Shown: positions 51,941-61,382 of the stretch, one piece after another
Numbering within the stretch: position 1 is the stretch's first letter
How the letters are laid out: each line of letters begins with the position of its first letter
NCBI RefSeq assembly: GCF_032595355.1
Contig: NZ_JASMWN010000006.1
Coordinates: 124,001-188,000 of the forward strand
Reading direction: 5' to 3'
Length of the DNA: 64,000 nucleotides
Source of the DNA: Sedimentitalea todarodis
GTDB lineage: Bacteria; Pseudomonadota; Alphaproteobacteria; Rhodobacterales; Rhodobacteraceae
Notes under the pieces: generated by a model
Told to the model about the DNA's origin: nothing
The model's input: the letters and a program-made list of their open reading frames with translations, nothing else
The model's database searches: none
Translations under genes and position numbers: made by a program

Positions 51941-52536
51941 TTTTGCATCCGGTCGGCCAATGCCCGCAGCATGCGCGCGGTGGCCCCCCAGATGTAATAA
52001 GGACCGTAGGGAACCGTAAAGTAATACCTACGCTGCCGACGCCAGCGCCGAGACTCGATCAGGTAGTTTTCCGGTCGCATCAGATGGTCAAGCGGTACGG
52101 AAAACACTTCGTCGACTTCGCCGGGTTCGGGCACGATGGGAAAATCCTGCCGCAGTATGGCAATTACCGGCGTCACCCTGAACGACGTGACCGTTTCATG
52201 TTCCGGCATATGCCCCAGAACCTCGGCCAGCCCGTCAGGCAGGCCGATTTCCTCGCGCGCCTCGCGCAGAGCGGCGGCGGTCACGTCCGCGTCGCCCTGG
52301 TCCTGCTTGCCACCCGGAAACGCGATCTGCCCCGGATGGTGCTTAAGAAACGATGATCGCTTGGTCAGGATCACGCGCGGTTCCGCCTGCGCCAGCGAAA
52401 TCGCCACCAGCACGCCCGCCGGGCGCAGCTTTCGCCCCGGCGGGAGAACCGTTCCCGGGTTCAGATCAAAATCGGACGAAGCAGGCCCCGATCGTTCCAG
52501 CGCGGCCTTCAGCCGAGAAACCGTGTCAGGTGCCAT
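51937..52536 (-). CDS. CoA pyrophosphatase, NUDIX hydrolase
   Basis: 199 residues. The NUDIX box spans FPGGKQDQGD and ALREAREEIGL, with the CoAse-type lead PGQIAFPGG. It hydrolyses CoA and derivatives to 4'-phosphopantetheine and 3',5'-ADP. The ATG at 52536 lies within the end of hslO and has AAGGA six to seven bases upstream; a longer frame upstream lies inside hslO. Confidence 0.9.
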   Translation of the reverse strand: MAPDTVSRLKAALERSGPASSDFDLNPGTVLPPGRKLRPAGVLVAISLAQAEPRVILTKRSSFLKHHPGQIAFPGGKQDQGDADVTAAALREAREEIGLPDGLAEVLGHMPEHETVTSFRVTPVIAILRQDFPIVPEPGEVDEVFSVPLDHLMRPENYLIESRRWRRQRRYYFTVPYGPYYIWGATARMLRALADRMQK

Positions 52537-53512
52537 CTGCATCCTTGGCATCAAAGCCGACTGTCGCAGGGTCCAGCTCGTAATGCGCGCTGCAGAACTG
52601 GCAATCTGCGGTGACCAGCCCATCTTCCGTGGTCATCGTTTCGATGTCCCGGGCGGAATAAATCGATAGGCTCTGCCGCACCCGGTCCTCTGAACAGGTG
52701 CATCCGAACCGGACCGCCTGCGCATCAAAGACCCGGGGCCGTTCCTCGTGAAACAGACGAACCAGCAAGTCGGTGGGCGGCACGACAGGGCCAATCAGTT
52801 CCATGTCCTCGACCGTGTTCAAGAGGACATTCACACGGTTCCAGTTTTCACCCTCTTCACCTTCAACGAGATCAGTCGCACTCAATACCTCGCCGCTGCC
52901 CTGTTCGCTCGCGACGAAAGGCGAGGCTTTGGGCATATGTTGCAACATGATCCCCCCCGCTCGCCAATGTTCGGCAATGCCGGGTTCGAAGGATTTTCCA
53001 AAACTCAGCGAGAAACGAGTCGGCAGTTGCTCCGATTGAGCAAAATATGCTTCTGCACAGGCACTCAGCGACTCGCCGGACAAGGGCGTGATACCCTGAT
53101 ACGGTGCCGCGCCTTTGCCCTGGTCTATCAGGATCGCGAAATAGCCTTCGCCAACTTGCGAAAACGGTGCCTCATTGGTCAACCGATCCGCGTCAAAGCT
53201 CGCATAGGCGCGAATACGTGCCGGCTCCCCTTCGGTCGTGGGGGCATAGTAATCAGTCGCGATCATCCGCACCGCACCCTTTGACTGGACCTGCAACGAC
53301 AGCTTCCAGCGCAGCTTGACCGTCTGGCCGATCAGCGCGGTCAGCAAGGCCATCTCCGCGACCAATGCCTCGACTTCAGGGGGATAATCATGCTGTCCAA
53401 GGATGCCGCCCAGAACACCATCCAGCCGGGCGACCCGGCCACGCATGTCCGATGCGTCCAGTTGAAAAGGCAGAACCGTGTCGTCCCACGCGAGTTTTGA
53501 TCCGATAGTCAT
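52526..53512 (-). CDS. hslO: Redox-regulated chaperone Hsp33
   Basis: 328 residues. The C-terminal zinc/redox centre is complete: FGCTCSED (CxC) and CQFCSAH (CxxC). The centre forms disulfides on oxidation, releasing zinc and activating the holdase. It is first of a coupled hslO-NUDIX-CCA operon, a common arrangement in Rhodobacterales. Confidence 0.94.
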   Translation of the reverse strand: MTIGSKLAWDDTVLPFQLDASDMRGRVARLDGVLGGILGQHDYPPEVEALVAEMALLTALIGQTVKLRWKLSLQVQSKGAVRMIATDYYAPTTEGEPARIRAYASFDADRLTNEAPFSQVGEGYFAILIDQGKGAAPYQGITPLSGESLSACAEAYFAQSEQLPTRFSLSFGKSFEPGIAEHWRAGGIMLQHMPKASPFVASEQGSGEVLSATDLVEGEEGENWNRVNVLLNTVEDMELIGPVVPPTDLLVRLFHEERPRVFDAQAVRFGCTCSEDRVRQSLSIYSARDIETMTTEDGLVTADCQFCSAHYELDPATVGFDAKDADGT

Positions 53513-53591
53513 GGGGTTTCCTTACGCGCCGCAGATTGGCATACCGGGGCTATATAGGGGCCGCAACCCGCGATGTAAGGGCAAAAGACCG

Positions 53592-54044
53592 ATGATACGA
53601 CGCTTTGGCGCTCCGCCTGTAAGGGGCGAGACCTATGTGCGCCGGGTCGGGGCCTATGCGCTCCTGCCCAGGGGACGTCACTTGCTTCTGACCTGTCAGT
53701 CCGACCCCGACCCCGATCTCCAACTGCCCGGCGGCGGTGTGGATCCCGGCGAATCCCCTGTCGCTGCATTGCATCGTGAAGTATATGAGGAAACCGGATG
53801 GCATGTCGCGAACCCGCGGCGCATTGGTGCCTTTCGCCGCTTTGCCTACCTGCCCGAGTACGATCTCTGGGCGGAAAAGATCTGCCTGATCTATGTTGCC
53901 AAACCAACGTTGCGGATCGGTCTCCCCACGGAACCCCTGCATCAGGCGATCTGGACCGAGCCTTCTGTCGCGGCCAAACTGCTGGGAAACGCCGGCGACA
54001 GGCATTTTGCGGAGATGCTGGCCCGCGCCTTCATAACGCCTTGA
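53592..54044 (+). CDS. NUDIX domain-containing hydrolase
   Basis: 150 residues with a canonical NUDIX box GGGVDPGESPVAALHREVYEETGW (split: GGGVDPGESP and ALHREVYEETGW). The start MIRRFGAPP follows a weak AAGGGC site; an upstream ATG lies inside the divergent hslO. Substrate unknown. Its 3' end overlaps the convergent phosphatase gene by 14 bases. Confidence 0.88.
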   Translation: MIRRFGAPPVRGETYVRRVGAYALLPRGRHLLLTCQSDPDPDLQLPGGGVDPGESPVAALHREVYEETGWHVANPRRIGAFRRFAYLPEYDLWAEKICLIYVAKPTLRIGLPTEPLHQAIWTEPSVAAKLLGNAGDRHFAEMLARAFITP

Positions 54045-55311
54045 ATTCAAATAGAGTGGCGGACACATCGTCTTCCATTCCAAATTCCGCAGACATTTTC
54101 TGGGTCAATCCCCAGAACAGATCGTCAAGAAATTCCTTTCCCGCGCGCTTGGCCTGGCACCCACCAATCAGGTCCACCAATCCCTGTTCCTCCAACATTT
54201 CGCCGCTGGTCAGTCGGCTTTCCGTAAAGCCATCGGAATACAGCAGCAAACGATCGCCCGGCGTCAGTTCGACCTTGAACTGCGAGCATCGAATTTTCGG
54301 CAGCAACCCTATCGGCACGCCGCCTTCGCCTACAAACTCCGAACGCCCATCCGCATGCAGAACCAATGGATAGGGATGCCCCGATTGCACCAGCTTCAGA
54401 ACGCCGGTCTTCAGGTCCGCCACGGCGTAAATCATCGTGAAATATTCTTCGATCCCGGAATCCGCCAGTAGCCGTTCGTTCAGCATCTCGGCAACCGTTG
54501 CGGGCTCGCGAAGGGTATAGCTTCCGTTGGCTTGCCGCTCCATGCCAAGGTTCTGATCCGGATAGGCACTGCTCAGCAAACCTCCCAATTTTGCGGTCAT
54601 CATCGCGGATGTGATGCCGTGACCGGAAACATCAATCGAGTAGAAGGCAACCTCATCATCGTTTGGCGAGAACATGCCCACCAAATCCCCGCCGATATGA
54701 CCACAGGGCTTCAAAAGCAAGCTGACCTGCGATTCGCCAAAACTACGGGAGAACTCGGGCACGAGGGACTGCTGGATTTTCTTGGCCTGAATCAAATCCT
54801 TGTCGATGGTATCATAAGCAACGCGAAGCTGGTCCAGCGTGTCGGATATCAATTTGTTCTTGTCCGACAATTCGCGCTGCATATCAAGAATTCGCCCGCC
54901 CGCCGAGATGCGCGCGCGCAACTCGTCGGCATTGACTGGTTTGGTCAGAAAATCGTCCGCCCCGGCATCCAGACCCTGCGCGACCTCGTTCTTTTCGCTC
55001 TTGGACGTAAGCAAGATGAAATAGGCATAGTCAGCGCCCGACATGTCCCGAAAGTTCCGGCAGAATTCCAAACCCGACATCCCCGGCATCATCCAATCGC
55101 TTAGAACAAGGTCCGGACGAAAATTGCGGCACAGCTCAATCGCCGTATCACCACTTTCGGCTTCGATGACCTCAAATCCCCATTTCTTGAGCGATGATGC
55201 GATGATGCGCCGCTGCAGGCGGCTGTCATCGACCAGAAGAACCTGACGAATCGATCTGAAATCGGCCTGGCCCGCGATTTGTATCCGGCTTGCCGGAACG
55301 GCAGTAGACAT
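54031..55311 (-). CDS. Receiver domain - PP2C/SpoIIE phosphatase (RsbU-like response regulator)
   Basis: 426 residues. The N-terminal receiver domain (about 22-140) has acidic D28-D29, phospho-acceptor D72 (LVLSDWMMPGMSG) and Lys in LTKPVNADEL. A helical linker (about 145-195) leads to the SpoIIE-type phosphatase domain with metal segments GHIGGDLVGMF and IDVSGHGITSAMM. Such proteins dephosphorylate anti-sigma antagonists in partner-switching stress or motility control. A divergent Hpt protein gene lies 163 bases away and may phosphorylate the receiver. Confidence 0.9.
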   Translation of the reverse strand: MSTAVPASRIQIAGQADFRSIRQVLLVDDSRLQRRIIASSLKKWGFEVIEAESGDTAIELCRNFRPDLVLSDWMMPGMSGLEFCRNFRDMSGADYAYFILLTSKSEKNEVAQGLDAGADDFLTKPVNADELRARISAGGRILDMQRELSDKNKLISDTLDQLRVAYDTIDKDLIQAKKIQQSLVPEFSRSFGESQVSLLLKPCGHIGGDLVGMFSPNDDEVAFYSIDVSGHGITSAMMTAKLGGLLSSAYPDQNLGMERQANGSYTLREPATVAEMLNERLLADSGIEEYFTMIYAVADLKTGVLKLVQSGHPYPLVLHADGRSEFVGEGGVPIGLLPKIRCSQFKVELTPGDRLLLYSDGFTESRLTSGEMLEEQGLVDLIGGCQAKRAGKEFLDDLFWGLTQKMSAEFGMEDDVSATLFEFKAL

Positions 55312-55474
55312 GGTGGATCCGCGCTTTGTTACCTAATCTCGCATCATCTTGCGCGGCACATCTTAATCCCGAATGAAGGCTAAAATTGTCTGTGAAAGAC
55401 CCATATCCATTAACCCGGCGTTAACGCGGCATGATCGCCTAATATCACCTAAAGGGCATAACGATGGATGAGGC

Positions 55475-55807
55475 ATGATTGACTGGTCTCGGGTAAATGA
55501 ACTGTGCGATGAAGTTGGGTCCGAAGACTTTGACGAGGTTGTCGAACTCTTTCTGGAAGAAGTCGAAGAGGTCATCGCCAGACTGCGCACGGCACCAGAC
55601 CCGTTGCAACTTGAACAGGATTTGCATTTCCTCAAAGGCAGCGCATTGAGCCTGGGGTTCACCACGTTTTCCAACCTCTGCCAGGATGGAGAGCGGGTCT
55701 CTGCAGATGGTCAGGCAGACTCGGTGAACCTCGCGGAAATCGTCGCCGAATTCGAGCGATCCAAGGCTGCGTTTATTGCCGAGTTACCAGAGCGGGTTGC
55801 CGCGTGA
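55475..55807 (+). CDS. Hpt (histidine phosphotransfer) domain protein
   Basis: 110 residues, a single Hpt domain with the phosphorylatable H51 in DLHFLKGSALSLGF. It contains no other domain. It is divergent from the receiver-phosphatase gene and probably acts in the same phosphorelay; no histidine kinase is encoded in the window. Confidence 0.85.
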   Translation: MIDWSRVNELCDEVGSEDFDEVVELFLEEVEEVIARLRTAPDPLQLEQDLHFLKGSALSLGFTTFSNLCQDGERVSADGQADSVNLAEIVAEFERSKAAFIAELPERVAA

Positions 55808-55894
55808 TGGCAATCAATGCAGGCAAACCGCAAACTGATCCAACGCGCGCAACCGCGAGTCCAACGGGCGAATGTCAGTGTCTTTTTGCATGCA

Positions 55895-57121
55895 TCAGAT
55901 CAGAAACTGCGCCAAGGTGTCGTCATTCGTGATATCGCGATAGGAGAACCCGGCCTCGTCGAGATGCGCAAATAGCCTGACAAAGCTGTCTGAATGCTTG
56001 GTTTCAATCCCGATCAGAACCGAGCCGAAATTCCGTGCCGATTTCTTTAGGTATTCAAAGCGTGCAATGTCATCGTCTGGCCCCAGTATTTCGAGGAAAT
56101 CGCGCAACGCGCCGGGGCGCTGTGGCAAGCGCAAGATCAGGTATTTCTTGACGCCTGAATACCGAAGCGCGCGTTCTTTCACTTCGGGCAGACGTTCAAA
56201 ATCGAAATTGCCGCCCGACGTGACACAAACAACCGTCTTGCCGCGAATCTCGGTCTGCACATCGCCAAGCGCTTCAACCGACAGGGCTCCGGCGGGCTCC
56301 AGAACGATGCCTTCGACGTTCAGCATTTCGATCATCGTGGCACAGATCCGGTCCTCGTTCAGAACGATCACATCCGACAAGGGAACGTTTTGCAACAATT
56401 CAAACGTCTTTTTTCCGATCCGCCCCACCGCCGCGCCGTCCACGAACGTGTCGACATGCGGCAAGGTCACCGGGTGTCCCGCCGCCAACGCGGCCTTCAG
56501 GCAGGCGCCGCCTGTCGGCTCAACAAAGATCGCGCGTGCATCCTTGCCAAAATAGGTCGAGACGCCCGATGACATGCCGCCGCCACCCACCGGCAAAAGG
56601 ATAATGTCTGGTGCCTGTCCCAGTTGATCCGCGATTTCAACGGCAACCGAAGCCTGCCCCTCGATCACATCTGCATCGTCAAACGGCGACAGAAAATAGC
56701 CCCCCTCGCGTTCGCACCACTTTTGCGCCTCTGCCAGCGTGACGTCGAAATAATCCCCGACCAGATGAATTTCGACATGGCCGCCCCCAAACATACGGGT
56801 CTTTTGAATTTTCTGCTGCGGCGTGGTGACAGGCATGAAAATCACGCCTCTGACACCCATATGCATGCACATGAAGGCCACGCCTTGCGCATGGTTTCCC
56901 GCGCTCGCGCACACGAACAGCTTCTGGTCCGGCAATTTGCGCATGGCATTGAACGCTCCGCGCAGCTTGTAGGACCGTACCGGGCTCAGGTCCTCGCGCT
57001 TGAGCCAGATATCCGCGCCGAACCGATCCGACAAATGGATGTTTCGTTGCAACGGAGTTTGCGGGAACACCGCGCGCATTGCCATTTCAGCAAGCCGGGC
57101 CTTGTCTTGGAAATCACTCAT
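55895..57121 (-). CDS. ilvA: Threonine ammonia-lyase (threonine dehydratase)
   Basis: 408 residues. The PLP Lys lies in VRSYKLRGAFN, the phosphate-binding glycines in VGGGGMSSG, and the C-terminal ACT-like segment (about 330-408, LRLPQRPGALRDFLEI) would sense an amino acid. It deaminates threonine to 2-oxobutanoate for isoleucine synthesis. The start MSDFQDKARL is preferred to an upstream in-frame ATG by homology. Confidence 0.92.
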   Translation of the reverse strand: MSDFQDKARLAEMAMRAVFPQTPLQRNIHLSDRFGADIWLKREDLSPVRSYKLRGAFNAMRKLPDQKLFVCASAGNHAQGVAFMCMHMGVRGVIFMPVTTPQQKIQKTRMFGGGHVEIHLVGDYFDVTLAEAQKWCEREGGYFLSPFDDADVIEGQASVAVEIADQLGQAPDIILLPVGGGGMSSGVSTYFGKDARAIFVEPTGGACLKAALAAGHPVTLPHVDTFVDGAAVGRIGKKTFELLQNVPLSDVIVLNEDRICATMIEMLNVEGIVLEPAGALSVEALGDVQTEIRGKTVVCVTSGGNFDFERLPEVKERALRYSGVKKYLILRLPQRPGALRDFLEILGPDDDIARFEYLKKSARNFGSVLIGIETKHSDSFVRLFAHLDEAGFSYRDITNDDTLAQFLI

Positions 57122-57221
57122 ATCTCTCTCTGACCCAGCTTGCCGCCACACGCAACCACAGCTTGCCCCTCTGCAAAAAACCCGGTAACCCGCTGCGGAT
57201 CCAAGTGAAGAGGAATTCCAA

Positions 57222-58439
57222 ATGTCTGCGCCCAAGAAAGTCGTGCTGGCCTATTCCGGCGGTCTGGATACGTCGATCATTCTGAAATGGCTGCAAACGG
57301 AATATGGCTGCGAGGTGGTTACCTTTACCGCCGACCTCGGTCAGGGTGAAGAGCTTGAACCCGCGCGCAGCAAAGCCGAAATGATGGGTGCCAAGGAAAT
57401 CTATATCGAAGATCTCCGCGAAGAATTCGTGCGCGATTTCGTGTTTCCGATGTTCCGCGCAAATGCCCTTTATGAAGGGCTCTACCTGCTGGGCACCTCC
57501 ATCGCGCGCCCGCTGATTTCCAAGCGTCTGGTCGAGATTGCCGCCGAAACCGGTGCCGACGCCGTGGCCCATGGGGCAACCGGCAAAGGCAACGATCAGG
57601 TTCGATTCGAGCTGGCCGCATATGCCCTGAACCCGGATATCAAGGTCATTGCGCCTTGGCGGGAGTGGGACCTGTCGAGCCGGACCAAGCTGATCGACTT
57701 TGCGGAAAAGAACCAGATTCCAATCGCCAAGGACAAACGCGGCGAAGCGCCGTTTTCGGTGGATGCAAATCTGCTGCACACCTCGTCCGAGGGCAAGGTG
57801 CTCGAGGATCCGGCCGAAGAGGCTCCCGACTACGTCTACCAGCGTACCGTGCACCCAGAAGATGCGCCGAACGAGCCGGAATTCATCGAAATCGGGTTCG
57901 ACAAAGGCGACGCAGTCAGCATCAATGGCGAGGCGATGAGCCCCGCCACCGTCCTGACGCGGCTGAATGAGCTTGGCGGCAGGCACGGTATCGGCCGACT
58001 GGACCTTGTCGAAGGACGCTTTGTCGGGATGAAATCACGCGGCATCTATGAAACGCCGGGCGGCACCATCCTGATCGAGGCGCATCGCGGCATCGAACAG
58101 ATCACGCTCGACCGCGGGGCCGCGCATCTCAAGGATCAGATCATGCCGCAATATGCGGAGTTGATCTACAACGGCTTCTGGTTCAGCCCGGAACGTGAGA
58201 TGTTGCAGGCATTGATCGACAAGAGTCAGGAGCACGTCACCGGCACGGTCCGCCTGAAACTCTACAAGGGCCTCGCGCGTACGGTTGGCCGTTGGTCGGA
58301 CATGTCGCTCTATTCCGAAGAGCACGTCACCTTCGAGGACGACGCCGGGGCCTATGATCAAAAGGACGCTGCCGGGTTCATCAAGCTCAATGCGCTGCGC
58401 CTGCGGCTGATTGCAATGCGGAACCGCCGCCTGACATGA
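57222..58439 (+). CDS. argG: Argininosuccinate synthase
   Basis: 405 residues. The ATP-pyrophosphatase P-loop is VLAYSGGLDTSIIL, followed by AHGATGKGNDQVRFE for citrulline/aspartate binding. It joins citrulline and aspartate with ATP in arginine synthesis. AGAGGAATTCCAA precedes the ATG. It overlaps the DUF1810 gene by ATGA. Confidence 0.97.
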   Translation: MSAPKKVVLAYSGGLDTSIILKWLQTEYGCEVVTFTADLGQGEELEPARSKAEMMGAKEIYIEDLREEFVRDFVFPMFRANALYEGLYLLGTSIARPLISKRLVEIAAETGADAVAHGATGKGNDQVRFELAAYALNPDIKVIAPWREWDLSSRTKLIDFAEKNQIPIAKDKRGEAPFSVDANLLHTSSEGKVLEDPAEEAPDYVYQRTVHPEDAPNEPEFIEIGFDKGDAVSINGEAMSPATVLTRLNELGGRHGIGRLDLVEGRFVGMKSRGIYETPGGTILIEAHRGIEQITLDRGAAHLKDQIMPQYAELIYNGFWFSPEREMLQALIDKSQEHVTGTVRLKLYKGLARTVGRWSDMSLYSEEHVTFEDDAGAYDQKDAAGFIKLNALRLRLIAMRNRRLT

Positions 58440-58861
58440 CTGATGAAACCGACGCCGAACTTTTTGTCGAAGCACAGGATACAGTGTGGGCGACGGTGAT
58501 TTCGGAACTGACAGAGGGCAAGAAACAGAGCCACTGGATGTGGTTCGTATTTCCACAATTGGCGTCGCTGGGCCAGTCGCATATGGCCCAGCTATACGGC
58601 ATTCACAATCTGGCCGAAGCGCGCGCCTATCTGAGTGACCCGGTCTTGCGCGAACGGCTCGTCGAGGTTTGCCGCCTCCTGCTGAGCCATTCGGGCAAGC
58701 AAGCGGAAACGATCCTGGGGCCGACGGACGCGCAGAAACTGCGGTCGTCCATGACCTTGTTTTCTGCTGTTCCCGATGCACCCGCCGTGTTCACAGGGGT
58801 GCTTGAGACCTTTTACAACGGCGAACGTTGCGCAGTGACCGATAAGGAGCTTCGCGCCTAA
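58436..58861 (+). CDS. DUF1810 family protein
   Basis: 141 residues, with the family pattern ELTEGKKQSHWMWFVFPQL, then YGIHNLAEARAYLSDPVL. Calpastatin-like by old annotation; function unknown. It is translationally coupled to argG and convergent (four-base overlap) with the sulfotransferase-like gene. Confidence 0.87.
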   Translation: MTDETDAELFVEAQDTVWATVISELTEGKKQSHWMWFVFPQLASLGQSHMAQLYGIHNLAEARAYLSDPVLRERLVEVCRLLLSHSGKQAETILGPTDAQKLRSSMTLFSAVPDAPAVFTGVLETFYNGERCAVTDKELRA

Positions 58862-59571
58862 AGCGCCACGGTTTTCAATCGGTTATAGTGCTTCATCGCG
58901 ATGTCATGCACGTCTTGCAGATGTTCCGGCACGTGTGGCAATGGTCCCTCGGCAGCGGCAAACCCGGTGCTTTTCCAGACAGACCCGTACCAGTGCGGAG
59001 CCCATGGGCCGTCTTCGGGATGCCCTCCGCGCGGCCAGGACAACATCTTGGGGGTGAACGGAAGGCCGATCGCCTTGCACAGGCGCCGCAGCATCTTGTC
59101 GGGATCCTTGCGGATATCCGTGCTGTCGATTACCACCGGGCTGCCCTGCCAGCTGTTCACGTCGTCAAACAGTTCGGCTTGCTGGGCAAACCCAATGTCC
59201 TCCAGTGTCGGGTCCTCGCGCTTGGCCGCGTAGCTGGCAATCACCCGCGCGGGGTGGCGGATCAGGAATACGTTGACCATGTCCCGCATCCAGGTCCGCG
59301 ACACGCCCGGCACCATGTGCTGGGTCATGTGCTTCTGATAATAGTGATCGAACCCACCCGGCACCGCACCGGTAATCTTTGCCACAACTTCGTCGGCATC
59401 GGTCGATTGTGCCTTGAGGATCGCGTCGCGCATCGGGTGATCCAACCCGGTTGCCGCAAGGTAGGCGGCATAAAACGGTTCATCCACCACGGCGCAATCA
59501 CCGCGCGCACCGAACGAGTACATCATCGCCGTCGACAGGTTTCTCGGCCCGGACCACATCGCAATCCGCAT
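58858..59571 (-). CDS. Sulfotransferase-like domain protein
   Basis: 237 residues. MRIAMWSGPRNLSTAMMYSF is a P-loop-like 5'-phosphosulfate-binding start; FLIRHPARVIASYAAKRED resembles the 3'-phosphate-binding region. The ATG at 59571 is chosen because AGGGA lies nine bases upstream and it overlaps the preceding stop as TGATG; an ATG at 59580 would put that site directly against the start codon. Acceptor unknown. It is coupled to a class-IV aminotransferase gene. Confidence 0.8.
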   Translation of the reverse strand: MRIAMWSGPRNLSTAMMYSFGARGDCAVVDEPFYAAYLAATGLDHPMRDAILKAQSTDADEVVAKITGAVPGGFDHYYQKHMTQHMVPGVSRTWMRDMVNVFLIRHPARVIASYAAKREDPTLEDIGFAQQAELFDDVNSWQGSPVVIDSTDIRKDPDKMLRRLCKAIGLPFTPKMLSWPRGGHPEDGPWAPHWYGSVWKSTGFAAAEGPLPHVPEHLQDVHDIAMKHYNRLKTVAL

Positions 59572-60479
59572 CAGGCGCATTCCCTTTCGATTAGGTCCTT
59601 GTAGAGCGCGCGAATGCGTTCCGTCATCGGACCAAGCTCACCGCTGCCAATGCGCCGCCCGTCGATTGACCCGACCGGCGTTTGTGCGCCGAACGTGCCG
59701 GTCAAAAAGGCCTCATCCGCACCATAGGTATCGACGAGGCTATAGTTGCGCTCGTGCACAGGGATGTCATTTTCGCGGCAAAGGTTGATCACCTTTTGCC
59801 GCGTGATCCCGTTCATGCAGTAGTCCCCGGTGCTGGTCCAAACCTCACCCTTGCGCACGACAAAGAAATTGCAGGCGTTGGTGGTGTTCACGAAGCCGTT
59901 CACATCCAGCATCAGCGCCTCGTCCGCGCCCGCCTTTTCCGCCGCGATACAGGCGAGGATGCAATTCAGCTTTGAGTGGCTGTTCAGCTTGGGGTCCTGT
60001 GTCATCGGCAGCCCCCGCAAATGCGGAACCGTTGCCAGTTGAATTGGCCGGGGCAGTCGGGGCCGCGAATGCTCCATGATGATCACCATGGTTGGTCCCG
60101 ATTTGCTGAGGGAGGGATGTTGAAACGGCCGCATCTTGACGCCGCGTGTCACCATCAGCCGCGCGTGGGCGTCGGTGTGCATGTCGTTGGCCGCCTGTGT
60201 GTCTCGCAGGGCCGCGATCACGCTGGGCCGATCCATGCCGATGTCCAGATCGATCGCCTTGGCCGCTTCGAACAACCGGTCCATATGCTCGTCCAAAAAT
60301 GCCCATGCCCCGTTGTAGAGACGCAGCCCCTCCCAAACCCCGTCACCCAACATGAAACCACTGTCATAGACGCTGACCATCGCGTCGGCCTTGGGTACGA
60401 CTCGGCCGTCCACATAAATGCGGATACCTTCGTTTCTGACGTCCTCTTCGGCCTGATGTGTCGACATCTTTTCCGTCAT
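59571..60479 (-). CDS. Class-IV PLP aminotransferase (branched-chain / D-amino-acid type)
   Basis: 302 residues. The opening IYVDGRVVPKADAMVSVYDSGFMLGDGVWEGLR, the PLP Lys in NSHSKLNCILA and Glu in VNTTNACNFF region are typical of fold-IV enzymes (BCAT, D-alanine aminotransferase, aminodeoxychorismate lyase). The precise activity is not determinable. The start at 60479 follows GGGGAGAGG. It is translated with the sulfotransferase-like gene downstream. Confidence 0.88.
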   Translation of the reverse strand: MTEKMSTHQAEEDVRNEGIRIYVDGRVVPKADAMVSVYDSGFMLGDGVWEGLRLYNGAWAFLDEHMDRLFEAAKAIDLDIGMDRPSVIAALRDTQAANDMHTDAHARLMVTRGVKMRPFQHPSLSKSGPTMVIIMEHSRPRLPRPIQLATVPHLRGLPMTQDPKLNSHSKLNCILACIAAEKAGADEALMLDVNGFVNTTNACNFFVVRKGEVWTSTGDYCMNGITRQKVINLCRENDIPVHERNYSLVDTYGADEAFLTGTFGAQTPVGSIDGRRIGSGELGPMTERIRALYKDLIERECA

Positions 60480-60607
60480 GGCCCTCTCCCCGTCGATTCT
60501 CGCGCAGCACGTCCCGGTCACATGCCGTCACCTCGGCGTGACATTTCATGTCATCGTCTTGCCCGGTCTCGGGCGACAAGACAACCTGTGCGTTGATGGA
60601 GAGCAAA

Positions 60608-61258
60608 ATGAAAACACTGAACACGTTCAAGCCGATTTTTCTGACAATCCTGATTGCGACCGCATGCTGGATCAAGGCTCACGACGCCAGCGCCGCGGAG
60701 GCAGAAACACTGACAGTTGCGGGTGGCTGTTTCTGGTGCGTCGAAGCAGATTTCGAAAAGGTGAACGGCGTCATTGGCGCCGTTTCAGGCTATACGGGTG
60801 GAACGACCAAGAACCCGACCTATAAACAGGTGACACGCGGCGGAACTGGCCACTACGAGGCTGTTCAGATCATGTTTGACCCGGATGTGGTCAGCCGGGC
60901 GACACTGCTGAAGATGTTCCTGCGATCGGTCGACCCCACTGATTCCGGCGGACAATTCTGCGACCGCGGCAACAGCTACAGAACTGCGATATTCGTCTCC
61001 AACCAAAGCGAAAAGGCCCTGGCCAAGAAGGCTGTCGCCAATGCACAGGCCGATTTGGGTCAAACGATCGTGACACCGGTCCTGCCCGCATCGCCCTTCT
61101 ATCTCGCTGAGGATTATCACCAGGACTACTACAAGGGGCGATCGCTGGTGCTGACCCGGGCCGGGCCCAAGTCACAGGCCACGGCTTACAAATTCTATCG
61201 CGATGCCTGTGGCCGCGATGCGCGCGTCAAAGAGCTTTGGGGGAAAGCGATGGGTTGA
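60608..61258 (+). CDS. msrA: Peptide-methionine (S)-S-oxide reductase, exported
   Basis: 216 residues. The active site GGCFWCVEADFEK carries the nucleophilic Cys. A hydrophobic N-terminus (IFLTILIATACWI, then ASAAEAET) predicts a signal peptide, so this MsrA probably repairs methionine sulfoxide in the periplasm. GGAGAG lies just before the ATG at 60608. It is convergent with a CAP-domain gene; the 124-base gap holds nothing recognised. Confidence 0.92.
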   Translation: MKTLNTFKPIFLTILIATACWIKAHDASAAEAETLTVAGGCFWCVEADFEKVNGVIGAVSGYTGGTTKNPTYKQVTRGGTGHYEAVQIMFDPDVVSRATLLKMFLRSVDPTDSGGQFCDRGNSYRTAIFVSNQSEKALAKKAVANAQADLGQTIVTPVLPASPFYLAEDYHQDYYKGRSLVLTRAGPKSQATAYKFYRDACGRDARVKELWGKAMG

Positions 61259-61382
61259 CCCGCGCATTGCACGGGGACGCGGCGCAGCAGGGGCTGATCG
61301 CCAATCATGATGAGGCTGTGGGCGGGGCTCCCGACGACTTGCGTCTGAGACTTGCTGTTGATGCGGGTTGACTGGAAAGATC

